From the NCBI RefSeq assembly GCF_900177535.1, contig NZ_FXAJ01000011.1, forward strand, positions 1 through 64,000: a stretch of DNA of 64,000 nt, given 5' to 3'. Shown here one piece after another: positions 51,880 through 60,116 of this stretch. The notes beneath the pieces are model-generated. The model had not been told where the DNA came from and made no database searches. It saw only the letters and a list, made by a program, of their open reading frames with translations. A program made the translations under genes and the position numbers. This stretch comes from Priestia filamentosa. GTDB taxonomy: Bacteria > Bacillota > Bacilli > Bacillales > Bacillaceae_H. Numbering within the stretch: position 1 is the first letter of the stretch; each line of letters begins with the position of its first letter.

Positions 51880-52173
51880 TTGTTAGTAGTCGACATTCAG
51901 CAAAAAGAAATCAAAAAGAAAATGAAATCCTATGAAAAAGCGATTGGAGTTGAGATGAAAAATCAGAGAGCTTTACGAAAAGAAATTGGCGAATTAAAAG
52001 CCGATATGGAGTATCAAATTGAAACAGAAAAAGCTGAAACGGAAGCTCAAATTTCTTTAAAAGAAGATGAGATTCGGATGAAAGAAGAGAGCATACAGCT
52101 CTATAAAGAGGAGAAGAAAATGTTAAAAGAAAAGCTCAAAAAGTTAAACGAAAAGGAGCAGGATATTCACTAA
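51880..52173 (+). CDS. Coiled-coil hypothetical protein (97 aa)
   Basis: The frame starts with TTG at 51880 without a clear ribosome site; ATG at 51922 (MKSYEKAIGVEMKN) is an alternative. Nearly the whole product is one charged coiled coil (KEIGELKADMEYQIETEKAE, then LKKLNEKEQDIH). No HTH or membrane segment. It lies between the partition operon and the 11-bp repeat array. I do not recognise the family. Confidence 0.5.
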   Translation: MLVVDIQQKEIKKKMKSYEKAIGVEMKNQRALRKEIGELKADMEYQIETEKAETEAQISLKEDEIRMKEESIQLYKEEKKMLKEKLKKLNEKEQDIH

Positions 52174-52187
52174 AATTAAAAAAAGTC

Positions 52188-52287
52188 AGGTCGACCGTAT
52201 ATTGACACTAAGGTTTTTTAATATCGACACTACCTCAACAGTAGGTCGGCACTATATCAACACTATATCGACACTAGGTCGACACTT
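52188..52287. repeat. Phased 11-bp direct repeat array (iteron-like)
   Basis: Copies start at 52188, 52199, 52221, 52243, 52254, 52265 and 52276, all in one 11-base phase. Degenerate copies fill 52210 and 52232. Two alternating forms, ATATCGACACT and AGGTCGACACT, are seen. Such arrays bind replication initiators, or RHH/TubR-type proteins. Confidence 0.8.
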
Positions 52288-52314
52288 TCGGCTTTTTCAT
52301 GTACCCACGGTTTT

Positions 52315-52360
52315 GTTAGGCTTTGCCTAACCCCACACGTTATGTGGGGGCAAAAACCCC
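52315..52360. other. Cluster of adjoining hairpins (possible origin or oriT)
   Basis: GTTAGGC-TTT-GCCTAAC (52315-52331) abuts CCCCACA-CGTTA-TGTGGGG (52331-52349). A third short stem GGGG/CCCC follows (52347-52360). These closely packed hairpins after a direct repeat array resemble single-strand origins or transfer origins. No nick site is recognised. Confidence 0.5.
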
Positions 52361-52412
52361 TTATGCTCTTCTTCAGGTTTTCAAAAGGTAGTGCACTTCA
52401 TTTAGAGAGAGA

Positions 52413-52529
52413 ATGAATGAAAGGGAAATTAAAGTAAGAAATATAAATCCAGTTGCGGTGAAAAAGGTTAATGAAATAGCAAGAGAGAAAAGAATACAAC
52501 GAGAAGAATTTTTTAAAAAACAAATTTAA
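52413..52529 (+). CDS. Tiny ribbon-helix-helix-like protein (38 aa)
   Basis: ATG at 52413, with GAGAGAG before it. The 38 residues read MNEREIKVRNINPVAVKKVN then EIAREKRIQREEFFKKQI. The pattern strand (EIKVRNI), helix (PVAVKKVNEIAREK), turn, helix (QREEFFKKQ) is that of CopG/Arc-type ribbon-helix-helix proteins. It lies 126 bases after the 11-bp array, which it may bind. The second helix ends early, so it could be a shortened member. Confidence 0.55.
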   Translation: MNEREIKVRNINPVAVKKVNEIAREKRIQREEFFKKQI

Positions 52530-52736
52530 CCCTGACTTTTTTGCGTAAACAAATAACTCAAAAACATCATCTGGAAAAGCTTAGTGATAAGAGCATACAG
52601 TGGGTAATTTAATAATGTGGAAGTTTAATAAAAACATGGAATAATCACTTTTTTTCGTTGTTTTTTGCACTTTACCCCTACCCAAGTTTATATAAGGGTA
52701 TATATACTAGAAAGATAGAGAGAAGGAGGGAGAACG

Positions 52737-53411
52737 ATGGCTCATAAAATTAGTGTAACTGGCCGTCCGACTAGCTCCATTCAAGACTATGGTAAGTACC
52801 TAGCTTTTGATATGGAGGAAAAGGGAAGTCCTAATGCCCCTAAAGGTATTCCTTTTAAAAGTAATGCAATTACATACACAATTGTGCTTAGTCAAAAACA
52901 GTTTAATAAATTAAATATAACCCAAGAGGAATTTTCTCAACGACGTTTTCTTGTCCAAGGAGAGCCTTGTTTGGATATTCCGTTTGAGCAATGCACAGGT
53001 GAGATTGGTGTCATCTGTATGCAGATACAGGAAATAGAGGATAAAGGGAAAGAGAAAAAACAACCAAAACAAACACCCAAAAAGGGTTCAAGGGCTAACA
53101 ACCAAGAGGAAAGTAAACCTCAAGAAGAAAGTAAACAAGAGCAAGAGAAAAAGCCAGAGCCAAAGCCTCTTCTTGTTCCAAAAGGGACGAGGGAATGGAT
53201 GTCTTTAGATGATATTAAGGTTCCAGAATCTTTTCTTCAATTTACCCCAGGAATTGCAAAACAAAAGGCAGTAGAGGAAAGTATTGAGAAGAATGGAACG
53301 GTGGATAAACCAATTATTATTAATCCTGAAACATATGAACTTCTAGATAGTTATAGTCGTTATTATGTCGCAAAAAAGAAAAAATTAGATTGTGTTCCTG
53401 TACATTATTAG
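52737..53411 (+). CDS. Plasmid protein with N-terminal OB-like and C-terminal ParB-like domain
   Basis: ATG at 52737, after AAGGAGGGAG; 224 residues. Residues 1-100 (KISVTGRPTSSIQDYGKYLA; ITYTIVLSQKQFNKLNITQE) look like a beta-rich, OB-fold or SSB-like part. A Lys/Glu/Gln/Pro linker (about 104-145) follows. The C-terminal 70 residues (MSLDDIKVPESFLQFTPGIA; VDKPIIINPETYELLDSYSR; YYVAKKKKLDCVPVHY) have the ParB/sulfiredoxin-like pattern with the G/SxxR element. It could load onto the origin region. Function is inferred. Confidence 0.65.
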   Translation: MAHKISVTGRPTSSIQDYGKYLAFDMEEKGSPNAPKGIPFKSNAITYTIVLSQKQFNKLNITQEEFSQRRFLVQGEPCLDIPFEQCTGEIGVICMQIQEIEDKGKEKKQPKQTPKKGSRANNQEESKPQEESKQEQEKKPEPKPLLVPKGTREWMSLDDIKVPESFLQFTPGIAKQKAVEESIEKNGTVDKPIIINPETYELLDSYSRYYVAKKKKLDCVPVHY

Positions 53412-53469
53412 AAGAAGTTTTTATATTTAGTGAGTGCATAAAACATTTGGTTTTTATGCACTCTTTTTG

Positions 53470-53629
53470 TGTTGGAGAACGAAGGGAAGTTTATGAGATT
53501 TTAGAAGTTAGAAAATATCCAACTTCCCTAACGGATATCATGTTAACTAAGTTTGTATAGGGGGTACAGTTAAAAAAAGAAAAACTTTCTATTGAGGTAG
53601 AGAGTATTCCTCTTACTTATTTTGAGTAG
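53470..53629 (+). pseudogene. Possible gene remnant with internal stop
   Basis: The frame reads GERREVYEILEVRKYPTSLT, DIMLTKFV, a TAG near 53557, then GVQLKKEKLSIEVESIPLTY and FE before a second stop. The composition is protein-like across the first stop. Not recognised. Confidence 0.25.
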
Positions 53630-53758
53630 TTCGCTTAAAAGCACACAGAGTTTCCATTTATATAAATCAAGTTCTTATATTAAAAAGGTTTTTTGTTAGG
53701 TGAGTAGAAATAACTTTTAATAAACAAATTATATGAGATTTGAAGGGGGGTGAATACT

Positions 53759-53917
53759 ATGGCAACTGGTGTATTGTGTGAGGTAAATACCTGTAAGAAT
53801 TGGAAGAATGGAAACAAATGTACTGCTGATTTCATTTATGTTGTAAATTTTGATGGAAAACAAACATCTGAAGCCGAAGAAACAGGCTGTAAAACTTTTG
53901 AACCTTCTGATTCATAA
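53759..53917 (+). CDS. DUF1540 protein, tandem copy 1 (52 aa)
   Basis: ATG at 53759 after AAGGGGGGTGA. Residues MATGVLCEVNTCKNWKNGNK and CTADFIYVV, then ETGCKTFEPS. Four cysteines in the DUF1540 order (CxxxxCxxxxxxxxC...C) suggest a metal-bound knot. DUF1540 proteins are small and often sporulation-linked in Bacillaceae. A close paralogue follows after 70 bases. Confidence 0.8.
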   Translation: MATGVLCEVNTCKNWKNGNKCTADFIYVVNFDGKQTSEAEETGCKTFEPSDS

Positions 53918-53987
53918 AAACTATATAAAAGAACAGTATTAAAAACCCCCAATTTGTTAATTATAACAAGATAGGAGGTGTGATATT

Positions 53988-54143
53988 ATGGCTCAAGATG
54001 TTCTTTGTGAAGTAAACAACTGTAAGTACTGGGGACAAGGGAATAAATGTAAGGCTGATGCTATTTACGTAGTTAGTCATAAAGGCAAACAAGCGTCCAA
54101 CAGTGAAGAGACAGATTGCAAGACATTTGTACCAGAAGCTTAA
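53988..54143 (+). CDS. DUF1540 protein, tandem copy 2 (51 aa)
   Basis: ATG at 53988 after AGGAGGTGTG. Residues MAQDVLCEVNNCKYWGQGNK and CKADAIYVVS, then ETDCKTFVPEA. The four Cys are in the same places as in copy 1, and about 60 percent of residues look alike. Copy 2 has its own ribosome site and ends in a strong terminator that contains the stop codon, so the pair is a tandem duplication, probably one transcript. Confidence 0.82.
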   Translation: MAQDVLCEVNNCKYWGQGNKCKADAIYVVSHKGKQASNSEETDCKTFVPEA

Positions 54144-54186
54144 TCAATAAGGGTAACCATCTTCCATATGGTTGCTCTTATTGATT
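54142..54186 (+). terminator. Terminator of the DUF1540 pair
   Basis: AATCAATAAGGGTAACCA (54142-54159) with TGGTTGCTCTTATTGATT (54169-54186), few mismatches. Confidence 0.75.
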
Positions 54187-54487
54187 ATTATTGATAGTAA
54201 TAATCAATTTCATACATAATTATTTTATTTTTAAAATTAAATTGCCACCTTTCTAAGTTTCTATATTATCTCCTTTTGAATCATGGAAACAGTCACTATA
54301 TCTATCCCCTGTATTAGCTAGTTTTATTTTGAATAAGCTGTGCTAAGAGTGGTTTTTCATTTTAATGTTATATTAAAATTCAGATTTTTCATTCAATATG
54401 TTAAAGATCTAATATTGTTTCATTTCATCTTGTAATTCTTAATATAACAATAGATACTACATCCAATAACAAGGGAGAGAAATTTTT
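54187..54487. other. Intergenic region
   Basis: AT-rich sequence with no gene or structure that I can support. It closes the backbone section. Confidence 0.3.
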
Positions 54488-55336
54488 ATGGATACTCAAA
54501 AACGATTTAAAAAGTTTCAGAAGTTTAAAGAACTTCATCAGCAACCTTCTACTTTTGTATTACCCAACGCATGGGACGCTATGAGCGCGAGAACTTATCA
54601 GGAGGAAGGTTTTCAAGCAGTCGGTACGACTAGTGCAGGAATTTCAATCTCGTTGGGTTATCCGGATGGAGAAAATTTACCTTTTGAAATGATGTTAAGT
54701 GCCCTCAAGTTAATTGTTAACTCGGTAAATGTACCTGTAAGTGCAGATATAGAAGGAGGATATGGAATAACTGGTGAAGAATTAACGGAGAAAATTAAAC
54801 AGGTTATCCTAACTGGGGTAGTAGCAATTAATATTGAGGATGGAACAGGAGATCCTCAGCACCTTATAACGGATCTTTCCCTACAGTTAGAGAAAATAGC
54901 GATAATTAGGGAAATCTCTCAATCTATGAATAAGCCATTGTTTATTAATGCACGAACAGATTTATATTGGCTAAATATTGGTGATCCTAATGAACGGTTA
55001 AACTCCACTATTGAGAGGACAAGAGCTTATCAAGAGGCAGGGGCCGATTGCGTATTTGTCCCTGGGTTGAGAGGTATAGATTCTATTAAAAAACTTAGAC
55101 AGGAGATTTCTTGTCCTATTAATCTACTAGCTGAATCAGGTTCCCCATCGTTAGAAGAGTTATCTAATATTGGGATTGAGAGAGTAAGCTGTGGTTCTGC
55201 TCCTTTTAGGGCAACAGTGACCCTGTTAAAAGAGATAAGTCGTCACATTATGAAGGACAGTAACCTTGAATATATGAATGAAGGTACAATTTCATACAAA
55301 GAATTAGCTAATAGAATGGAAGTTAACCGCAATTAA
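54488..55336 (+). CDS. Isocitrate lyase/PEP mutase-family enzyme
   Basis: 282 residues, after AAGGGAGAG. The fold signatures are FVLPNAWDAMSARTYQEEGF (about 19-38), the metal-binding VSADIEGGYG (about 86-95), VAINIEDGTGDPQ (about 118) and FINARTDLYW (about 155). The Lys-Lys-Cys-Gly-His catalytic loop of true isocitrate lyases is absent, so this belongs to the small PEP-mutase-like group, which includes oxaloacetate hydrolases, phosphonomutases and 2-methylisocitrate lyase relatives. Substrate unknown. A single gene. Confidence 0.87.
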   Translation: MDTQKRFKKFQKFKELHQQPSTFVLPNAWDAMSARTYQEEGFQAVGTTSAGISISLGYPDGENLPFEMMLSALKLIVNSVNVPVSADIEGGYGITGEELTEKIKQVILTGVVAINIEDGTGDPQHLITDLSLQLEKIAIIREISQSMNKPLFINARTDLYWLNIGDPNERLNSTIERTRAYQEAGADCVFVPGLRGIDSIKKLRQEISCPINLLAESGSPSLEELSNIGIERVSCGSAPFRATVTLLKEISRHIMKDSNLEYMNEGTISYKELANRMEVNRN

Positions 55337-55404
55337 GTGTTAAGTTATCTAATGGTTATCCTATAGGAAAATCTCTATAACCTTAGTTATAGAGATTTTC
55401 TTGG

Positions 55405-55875
55405 TCAATCCCAAATTTTAGGTCTAGGAGCACCCATTGTTCTAAGGTAATCTAAAAGTTGACCAACATGAACAGCTTCATGATAAGCAATACGCATTAA
55501 CATATCGCCTAATGAACGTATGTATCCTTCATCAGAACGATCAATCTTAATATTCTCTAGATCTTCACTAGAGAAAAATTGAAGACTATTTATAAATTGT
55601 CTGTGATAAGGTTCCGCAAAATCCAATTCATCTTTAATTGAAATAAAAGGACGTTTATCAAAGGGGGAATCAAAGTTTTCAATACTAGCCCTATTTTTGA
55701 TAGCTAAACAATAATAATGCTCTGCTTCTAGCACATGACGTACCATTTCTATACATGTCATGGCCTCTTTATCAGGCTTCCAATTAAGTTTGTCTTCAGG
55801 AATAGCGTTCCACACAATTTTACTTCTTCTTCTTGTTTCTTTGAGATTAAACTCTAGAAAATCAATTGTATTCAC
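55405..55875 (-). CDS. DinB-family protein
   Basis: 156 residues, a four-helix bundle. The metal-binding histidines are expected in VRHVLEAEHYYCLAI (about 46-60) and in AYHEAVHVGQLLDYLRTMG (about 131-149), the usual DinB/YfiT places. Members include damage-inducible DinB and thiol-transferases using bacillithiol. Function is not settled; a single gene. Confidence 0.87.
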   Translation of the reverse strand: MNTIDFLEFNLKETRRRSKIVWNAIPEDKLNWKPDKEAMTCIEMVRHVLEAEHYYCLAIKNRASIENFDSPFDKRPFISIKDELDFAEPYHRQFINSLQFFSSEDLENIKIDRSDEGYIRSLGDMLMRIAYHEAVHVGQLLDYLRTMGAPRPKIWD

Positions 55876-56295
55876 TATACTTCTCCCTTTCCTAGATAAT
55901 ACGTTCCTAATTAATATTACTAGAAATTTTAGATTAATTACAGTTTTGGATTATCTCAGGGTTCCCTTTTATAGGTATTTATTTATAAATATTATAATAA
56001 CAGGTAGATTGATTTATAACATGATTGGCTGTTTATCTTTTTGGTGAAGCAAAAAAGGGAAATGTGTATAGAGGTATTTTAATAGTCATGTAATTGGTGC
56101 CATGAAGTCATAAATATTAAAGGATGCTTATAAGCAATTATATCGGTCTCGACATTTCTCAAAAACCATCTTTTTTTGAAATCTATATATCGTAAATGCT
56201 TGTTTCTGGAATAAATCATGTGTAAAAGTATACTTAAGAGGAAAAAGTAAAACCCATGTTATACTAAAAGAAAAGAAGAAATCACGGAGGGTATA
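55876..56295. other. Intergenic region
   Basis: No gene of quality. A weak -10 (TATACT near 56260) and a GGAGGG site precede the Rpn gene. Confidence 0.3.
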
Positions 56296-57186
56296 ATGAC
56301 AAAGCGATTAGATTTACGTGTCGATTTTGCCTTTAAATCTCTTTTTGGGACTCATGGAAATGAATCCATTTTAGCTGCTTTTTTAAATGCAGCTCTACAT
56401 TTACAAGAAGAAAAGAAAATTGCGACCGTTCACTTATTAGATCCGCATTTTAATAAAGAAAACCAGGAAGATAAACGATCCATTCTTGATGTTCATGCTC
56501 AATTAGAAGATGGAACTCGTATAAACATTGAAATTCAGCTTAATAATAAACATGATATGGAAAAAAGAACGCTTTACTATTGGTCTAAGATGTATAGCAG
56601 TCAGATGAAGGAAGGAATGGACTATGGTGAGCTGTGCCAAACCATCACCATTAACATTGTAAACTTCCGTTATTTATCTCATATCAATCATTATCATTCC
56701 ATCTTTCAGTTATATGAGCGTGAAGAAAGATTGTTGCTAACGGACATGTTAGAAATTCATTTTATGGAACTTCCCAAACTGCTTATTAAGTGGCGGAGAA
56801 AAGAAGTCGATCCACGAGAAGATCAATTAGTAAGATGGTTATTATTACTTGAAGCATCGGAAGATGAAGAAATCACTCAAGTACTGGAGGAGATTGCGAT
56901 GCAAGAAGATCAAGTATTAAAGAAAGCAATAGATGAATGGGAACGTGTGAGTCAAGATCCAGAAGTTTTACTAGCTTATGAAGCAAGACGAAAGGCTTTA
57001 TTGGATGAAAAATCTGCACTGAAACGAGCTGAGAGCAGAGGAAAAGAAAAAGGTAGGGAAGAAGGAAGAAAGGAAACCATTAAAAATATGGCTCTTGGTA
57101 TGATTCATAAAGGAATAGACAATGAAACGATAAGTGATCTTACGGGTCTCACTCAAGAGGAAATTAATAATCTTCGTCATCAATAA
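56296..57186 (+). CDS. Rpn-family PD-(D/E)XK nuclease
   Basis: 296 residues. The N-terminal nuclease domain starts RLDLRVDFAFKSLFGTHGNE, with the catalytic set in SILDVHAQLEDGTRINIEIQ (Asp, Glu, Gln) as in Rpn/PDDEXK_2 proteins. The C-terminal quarter has a basic helix (RKALLDEKSALKRAESRGKE, then KEKGREEGRKETI) and the end segment DNETISDLTGLTQEEINNL, which resembles the resolvase-like HTH end of these proteins. Rpn proteins promote recombination and act in phage defence in other bacteria. Length and domains are normal, with its own strong terminator. Confidence 0.9.
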   Translation: MTKRLDLRVDFAFKSLFGTHGNESILAAFLNAALHLQEEKKIATVHLLDPHFNKENQEDKRSILDVHAQLEDGTRINIEIQLNNKHDMEKRTLYYWSKMYSSQMKEGMDYGELCQTITINIVNFRYLSHINHYHSIFQLYEREERLLLTDMLEIHFMELPKLLIKWRRKEVDPREDQLVRWLLLLEASEDEEITQVLEEIAMQEDQVLKKAIDEWERVSQDPEVLLAYEARRKALLDEKSALKRAESRGKEKGREEGRKETIKNMALGMIHKGIDNETISDLTGLTQEEINNLRHQ

Positions 57187-57190
57187 GTTT

Positions 57191-57235
57191 CAATACAAAA
57201 AGGCAGCGTCTTCAAGACGCTGCCTTTTTGTATTG
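57191..57235 (+). terminator. Terminator of the Rpn gene
   Basis: 22-bp perfect arms centred at 57213 (AAAAAGGCAGCGTCTT with AAGACGCTGCCTTTTT). One of the strongest in the window. Confidence 0.9.
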
Positions 57236-57455
57236 AGTCACTTAATGGAATAAGGCTTATTGAGCTAACAAATCAGGTTAGTTGAACAAATTATAGAGCA
57301 TTTCTTTTTAGTGAGAAATACTTTTTATCTTTATATAAAATTAATATTTATAATCATTAGCAATAAAAATTAAATAAAAAGGAATAATTATTTATTGTTT
57401 TTCAATAAATTTTTTGTTAGAATCACACTAGAAATATTATGAATGAGGTGCTTTT

Positions 57456-57944
57456 ATGAAACAAAGTTCAACACTCTTTTTAAAAATAGCTGTTTTTATT
57501 ATTGGAATTCCAGTTCTTGCTTTGTGTATATTTTGGTTACCTTGGTTAGCTACTAAAGATGCAGAAGCACATCCAGAGACTGCCTACTTGCAGTATCCCT
57601 TTTTAATAGGTACGTATATAACAGTAACACCGTTTTTCATTGCCTTGTATCAGTCCTTAAAGCTTTTAAGCTATATTGACCAGAATAAAGTTTTCTCGGA
57701 ATTATCTGTTAGAGCTTTGAATTATATAAAATACTGTGCAATTACTATCAGTACCTTAATTGTAGTAGGAATAATCTCTGGATTTATATTGATTGCAGGT
57801 GAAGGTGAAGACATAACAGGTTTTATAAGCTTGGGATTAATGCTCATTTTTGCTTCAATGGTGATTGCAGTCTTTGTTACTGTTCTTCAAAGGCTTTTAC
57901 AAAAAGTTGTCGATATAAAATCAGAGAATGATTTAATAGTCTGA
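57456..57944 (+). CDS. DUF2975-family membrane protein
   Basis: 162 residues with four membrane helices (LFLKIAVFIIGIPVLALCIF; PFLIGTYITVTPFFIALYQS; CAITISTLIVVGIISGFILI; SLGLMLIFASMVIAVFVTVL) and the end VLQRLLQKVVDIKSENDLIV. It fits DUF2975 proteins, which normally sit next to a YozG-type XRE regulator, as here. Ribosome site GAGG. Function unknown; the pair may be a regulator-sensor unit. Confidence 0.85.
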   Translation: MKQSSTLFLKIAVFIIGIPVLALCIFWLPWLATKDAEAHPETAYLQYPFLIGTYITVTPFFIALYQSLKLLSYIDQNKVFSELSVRALNYIKYCAITISTLIVVGIISGFILIAGEGEDITGFISLGLMLIFASMVIAVFVTVLQRLLQKVVDIKSENDLIV

Positions 57945-57945
57945 A

Positions 57946-58176
57946 GTGGTTGACACGGCAATTATAGTAAATGTCGATGTAATGTTGGCGAAAAGGAAAA
58001 TGAGCGTAACAGAACTTTCGGAGAGGGTTGGAATAACGATAGCTAATCTTTCTATATTGAAAAATGGAAAGACAAAAGCAATTCAGTTATCCACTTTAGA
58101 GACGGTTTGTAAGGATTTAGAGTGATAGCCTAGTGATATTTTAGAATACAAAAGTAATAAAAACATTCAAGAATAA
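57946..58176 (+). pseudogene. YozG-type XRE regulator cut by two nonsense codons
   Basis: From GTG at 57946 the frame gives IIVNVDVMLAKRKMSVTELS, ERVGITIANLSILKNGKTKA, and LSTLETVCKDLE, then TGA TAG, then PSDILEYKSNKNIQE and a final stop. In intact relatives this place reads ECQPGDILEY, so TGC and CAG have changed to TGA and TAG. The HTH is complete, so a 59-residue product might still bind DNA. It lies two bases after the DUF2975 gene. Confidence 0.75.
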
Positions 58177-58257
58177 AATCGTTATGATTTCAATTTAAGA
58201 AACGAGATGAATTTACTAAAATAAAAAGGAGAGCATTATAAAACTCTCCTGTACTTC

Positions 58258-58710
58258 TTATCCAAACTCTTTTATAATTTCATCTTTATTTGATTTAATA
58301 GTCTTGATTTTCTTTATAAAATAGTAATGTTTGTAGAGGGCAAGTACCACTAGAAGGATTTGAATTGGAAGTATGTTCACATAAAATATGGAAAAGAGGA
58401 TAAAAGCATCGGCAATCAAGTTAATACGAACTTTTTCCTTACGTGTCATACCTGTTTTCTTATAAAATCTTTCAACATAGTTTTTATAAAATGAGGTACC
58501 TTGAAACCAATTTTCAATTCGTTTTGAACTTTTAGTAAAGCAAAAAGAAGCGAATAAAAGGAAGGGACCACCTGGTAGAACAGGAAGAATAATCCCTGCA
58601 ATCCCAATCCCTAAGGCTATGAAGCCGAGAAGGAAAAATAGAATACTTTTTATATTTTTGATGATAATCACCTTACTTTTTATTAATCTGTAGGTCTCGC
58701 CAGTAAACAT
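58258..58710 (-). CDS. DUF454 (YbaN-type) membrane protein
   Basis: 150 residues. The DUF454 core is LFFLLGFIALGIGIAGIILP with VLPGGPFLLFASFCFTKSS, and then the amphipathic RIENWFQGTSFYKNYVERFY and a second membrane pair. The start may be further inside, as the first 13 residues are not conserved; no ATG with a clear site is seen there. Function unknown. Confidence 0.82.
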   Translation of the reverse strand: MFTGETYRLIKSKVIIIKNIKSILFFLLGFIALGIGIAGIILPVLPGGPFLLFASFCFTKSSKRIENWFQGTSFYKNYVERFYKKTGMTRKEKVRINLIADAFILFSIFYVNILPIQILLVVLALYKHYYFIKKIKTIKSNKDEIIKEFG

Positions 58711-58854
58711 ACACCTAATCTCATATTAGTATCGACACAGGTTCTAATGCAAGTATTATAGTTAGGAAATAGGGAAGTCTGGTTTTATGTGAATGACTAA
58801 TTTCCGAAGCAGTTCTGAACCGTTATTGTTATGTAAGTATCGACTAAATTAACC

Positions 58855-58903
58855 AAAAAGCCGTGTTCAGAAAGTAGTAATTTTCGGAACACAGCCTTTT
58901 AGT
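58855..58903. terminator. Hairpin terminator
   Basis: AAAAAGCCGTGTTC pairs with GAACACAGCCTTTT, with A- and T-rich flanks on both sides. It lies between the divergent ends, and may serve the epimerase-like gene at 59035 (minus strand). Confidence 0.6.
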
Positions 58904-59034
58904 AAAGTATTTGGTTTTGGCGTAAAAACTTCAACATATCTATAAGTAATCTCAAAAGGACATAACTAGTATGAAAAAGAAAACTTATTTAAAGAGAAAC
59001 ATTATCATAACTTAATGGCTGGGTGACAGTATGC

Positions 59035-59913
59035 CTACTTAAACTTCATCTCATACTCAGCCTGAAATGTTTTTCCAACCTCAAGCCTATTTACTCCAAA
59101 TTTCTCCTTCATGTTTCCCGATGTATCATATGTGTCGGCAATGCCATACCAAGGCTCAATGCAAACAAATGGCGCCATAGTACTATCTGTCTCGATATAT
59201 TTTGACCATATTCCCACAAATGGAAAACCATTAAATGATACTTCTACTCCATGACTTGATTTATTAGATGCCAGTATGATGTTACTAATATTACTGTAGA
59301 TAACAGCGTCATTTTTAAATAGAGAAGCAGTAAGAGCAATTGAGGAAATATCGTTAGCAGTTCCGTTCTCATGGATAAGAGAATCTTTTAACTCATAATT
59401 AAGTACAGTCTTATTTGGGGCAGGAGTGAACTCTAGTCTGTAGTCCTCAATCGTTTCATTTTCCAAAAGTGGAAGCCTAAACGCAGGATGAGCACCAATA
59501 GAAAAATACATCTCTTCCTTACTATCATTTTCTATTTTCCAGCGAACAATAAGGGAGTCTTCGTTGAGTATATAATAAATAGTGGCTTTGAATTCGTAAG
59601 GATAAACATCTAGGAAACGTCCAGCAGACTTAAACACAAAAGAAACTTGTTCTGTTGTATGATCATCTACATCGAATTCAACGTCACGCAGGAAGCCATG
59701 TTGCGGCAACTCGTAAGTTTTACCATTGATTTGATACTGATCTCCCTTTAAACGTCCTACAATTGGAAATAAGACGGGAGATACGCGTCCCCAGTAGGCA
59801 CTGTCCCCTGTCCACATATAGTCTAACTCATTTTTCTTATGTTCAACTTTACGCACTTCTGCCCCTTTATTTTCTATACCTACCTTCAACCAATCATTTT
59901 CAATTACAATCAT
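59035..59913 (-). CDS. Aldose 1-epimerase-family protein (LacX-like)
   Basis: 292 residues, all-beta galactose mutarotase-like fold: VGIENKGAEVRKVEHKKNEL and DYMWTGDSAYWGRVSPVLFP at the start, the catalytic His in LPQHGFLRDVEFDV and in SIGAHPAFRLPL, and the likely Glu in CIEPWYGIADTY. The length and motifs fit LacX-type epimerases that act on sugars or sugar phosphates. No sugar-uptake genes are adjacent. Confidence 0.88.
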   Translation of the reverse strand: MIVIENDWLKVGIENKGAEVRKVEHKKNELDYMWTGDSAYWGRVSPVLFPIVGRLKGDQYQINGKTYELPQHGFLRDVEFDVDDHTTEQVSFVFKSAGRFLDVYPYEFKATIYYILNEDSLIVRWKIENDSKEEMYFSIGAHPAFRLPLLENETIEDYRLEFTPAPNKTVLNYELKDSLIHENGTANDISSIALTASLFKNDAVIYSNISNIILASNKSSHGVEVSFNGFPFVGIWSKYIETDSTMAPFVCIEPWYGIADTYDTSGNMKEKFGVNRLEVGKTFQAEYEMKFK

Positions 59914-60116
59914 CGTCTTATATCCCTCATCTCTCTGGTCTGGAATGTCTTATTCTCATTATACTGAAAGACTCCTCTGTAATAGATAAGAGTCCATAAT
60001 TTATCTTAAATCGTATTAACCTTAAATGTCTACATATTAACAGATTTCGCAGATGCTTATTCGCAAACTATACAAGAAATTATGGAATAAAGGCCTCTTT
60101 GATAAGTTTCTTCTTA

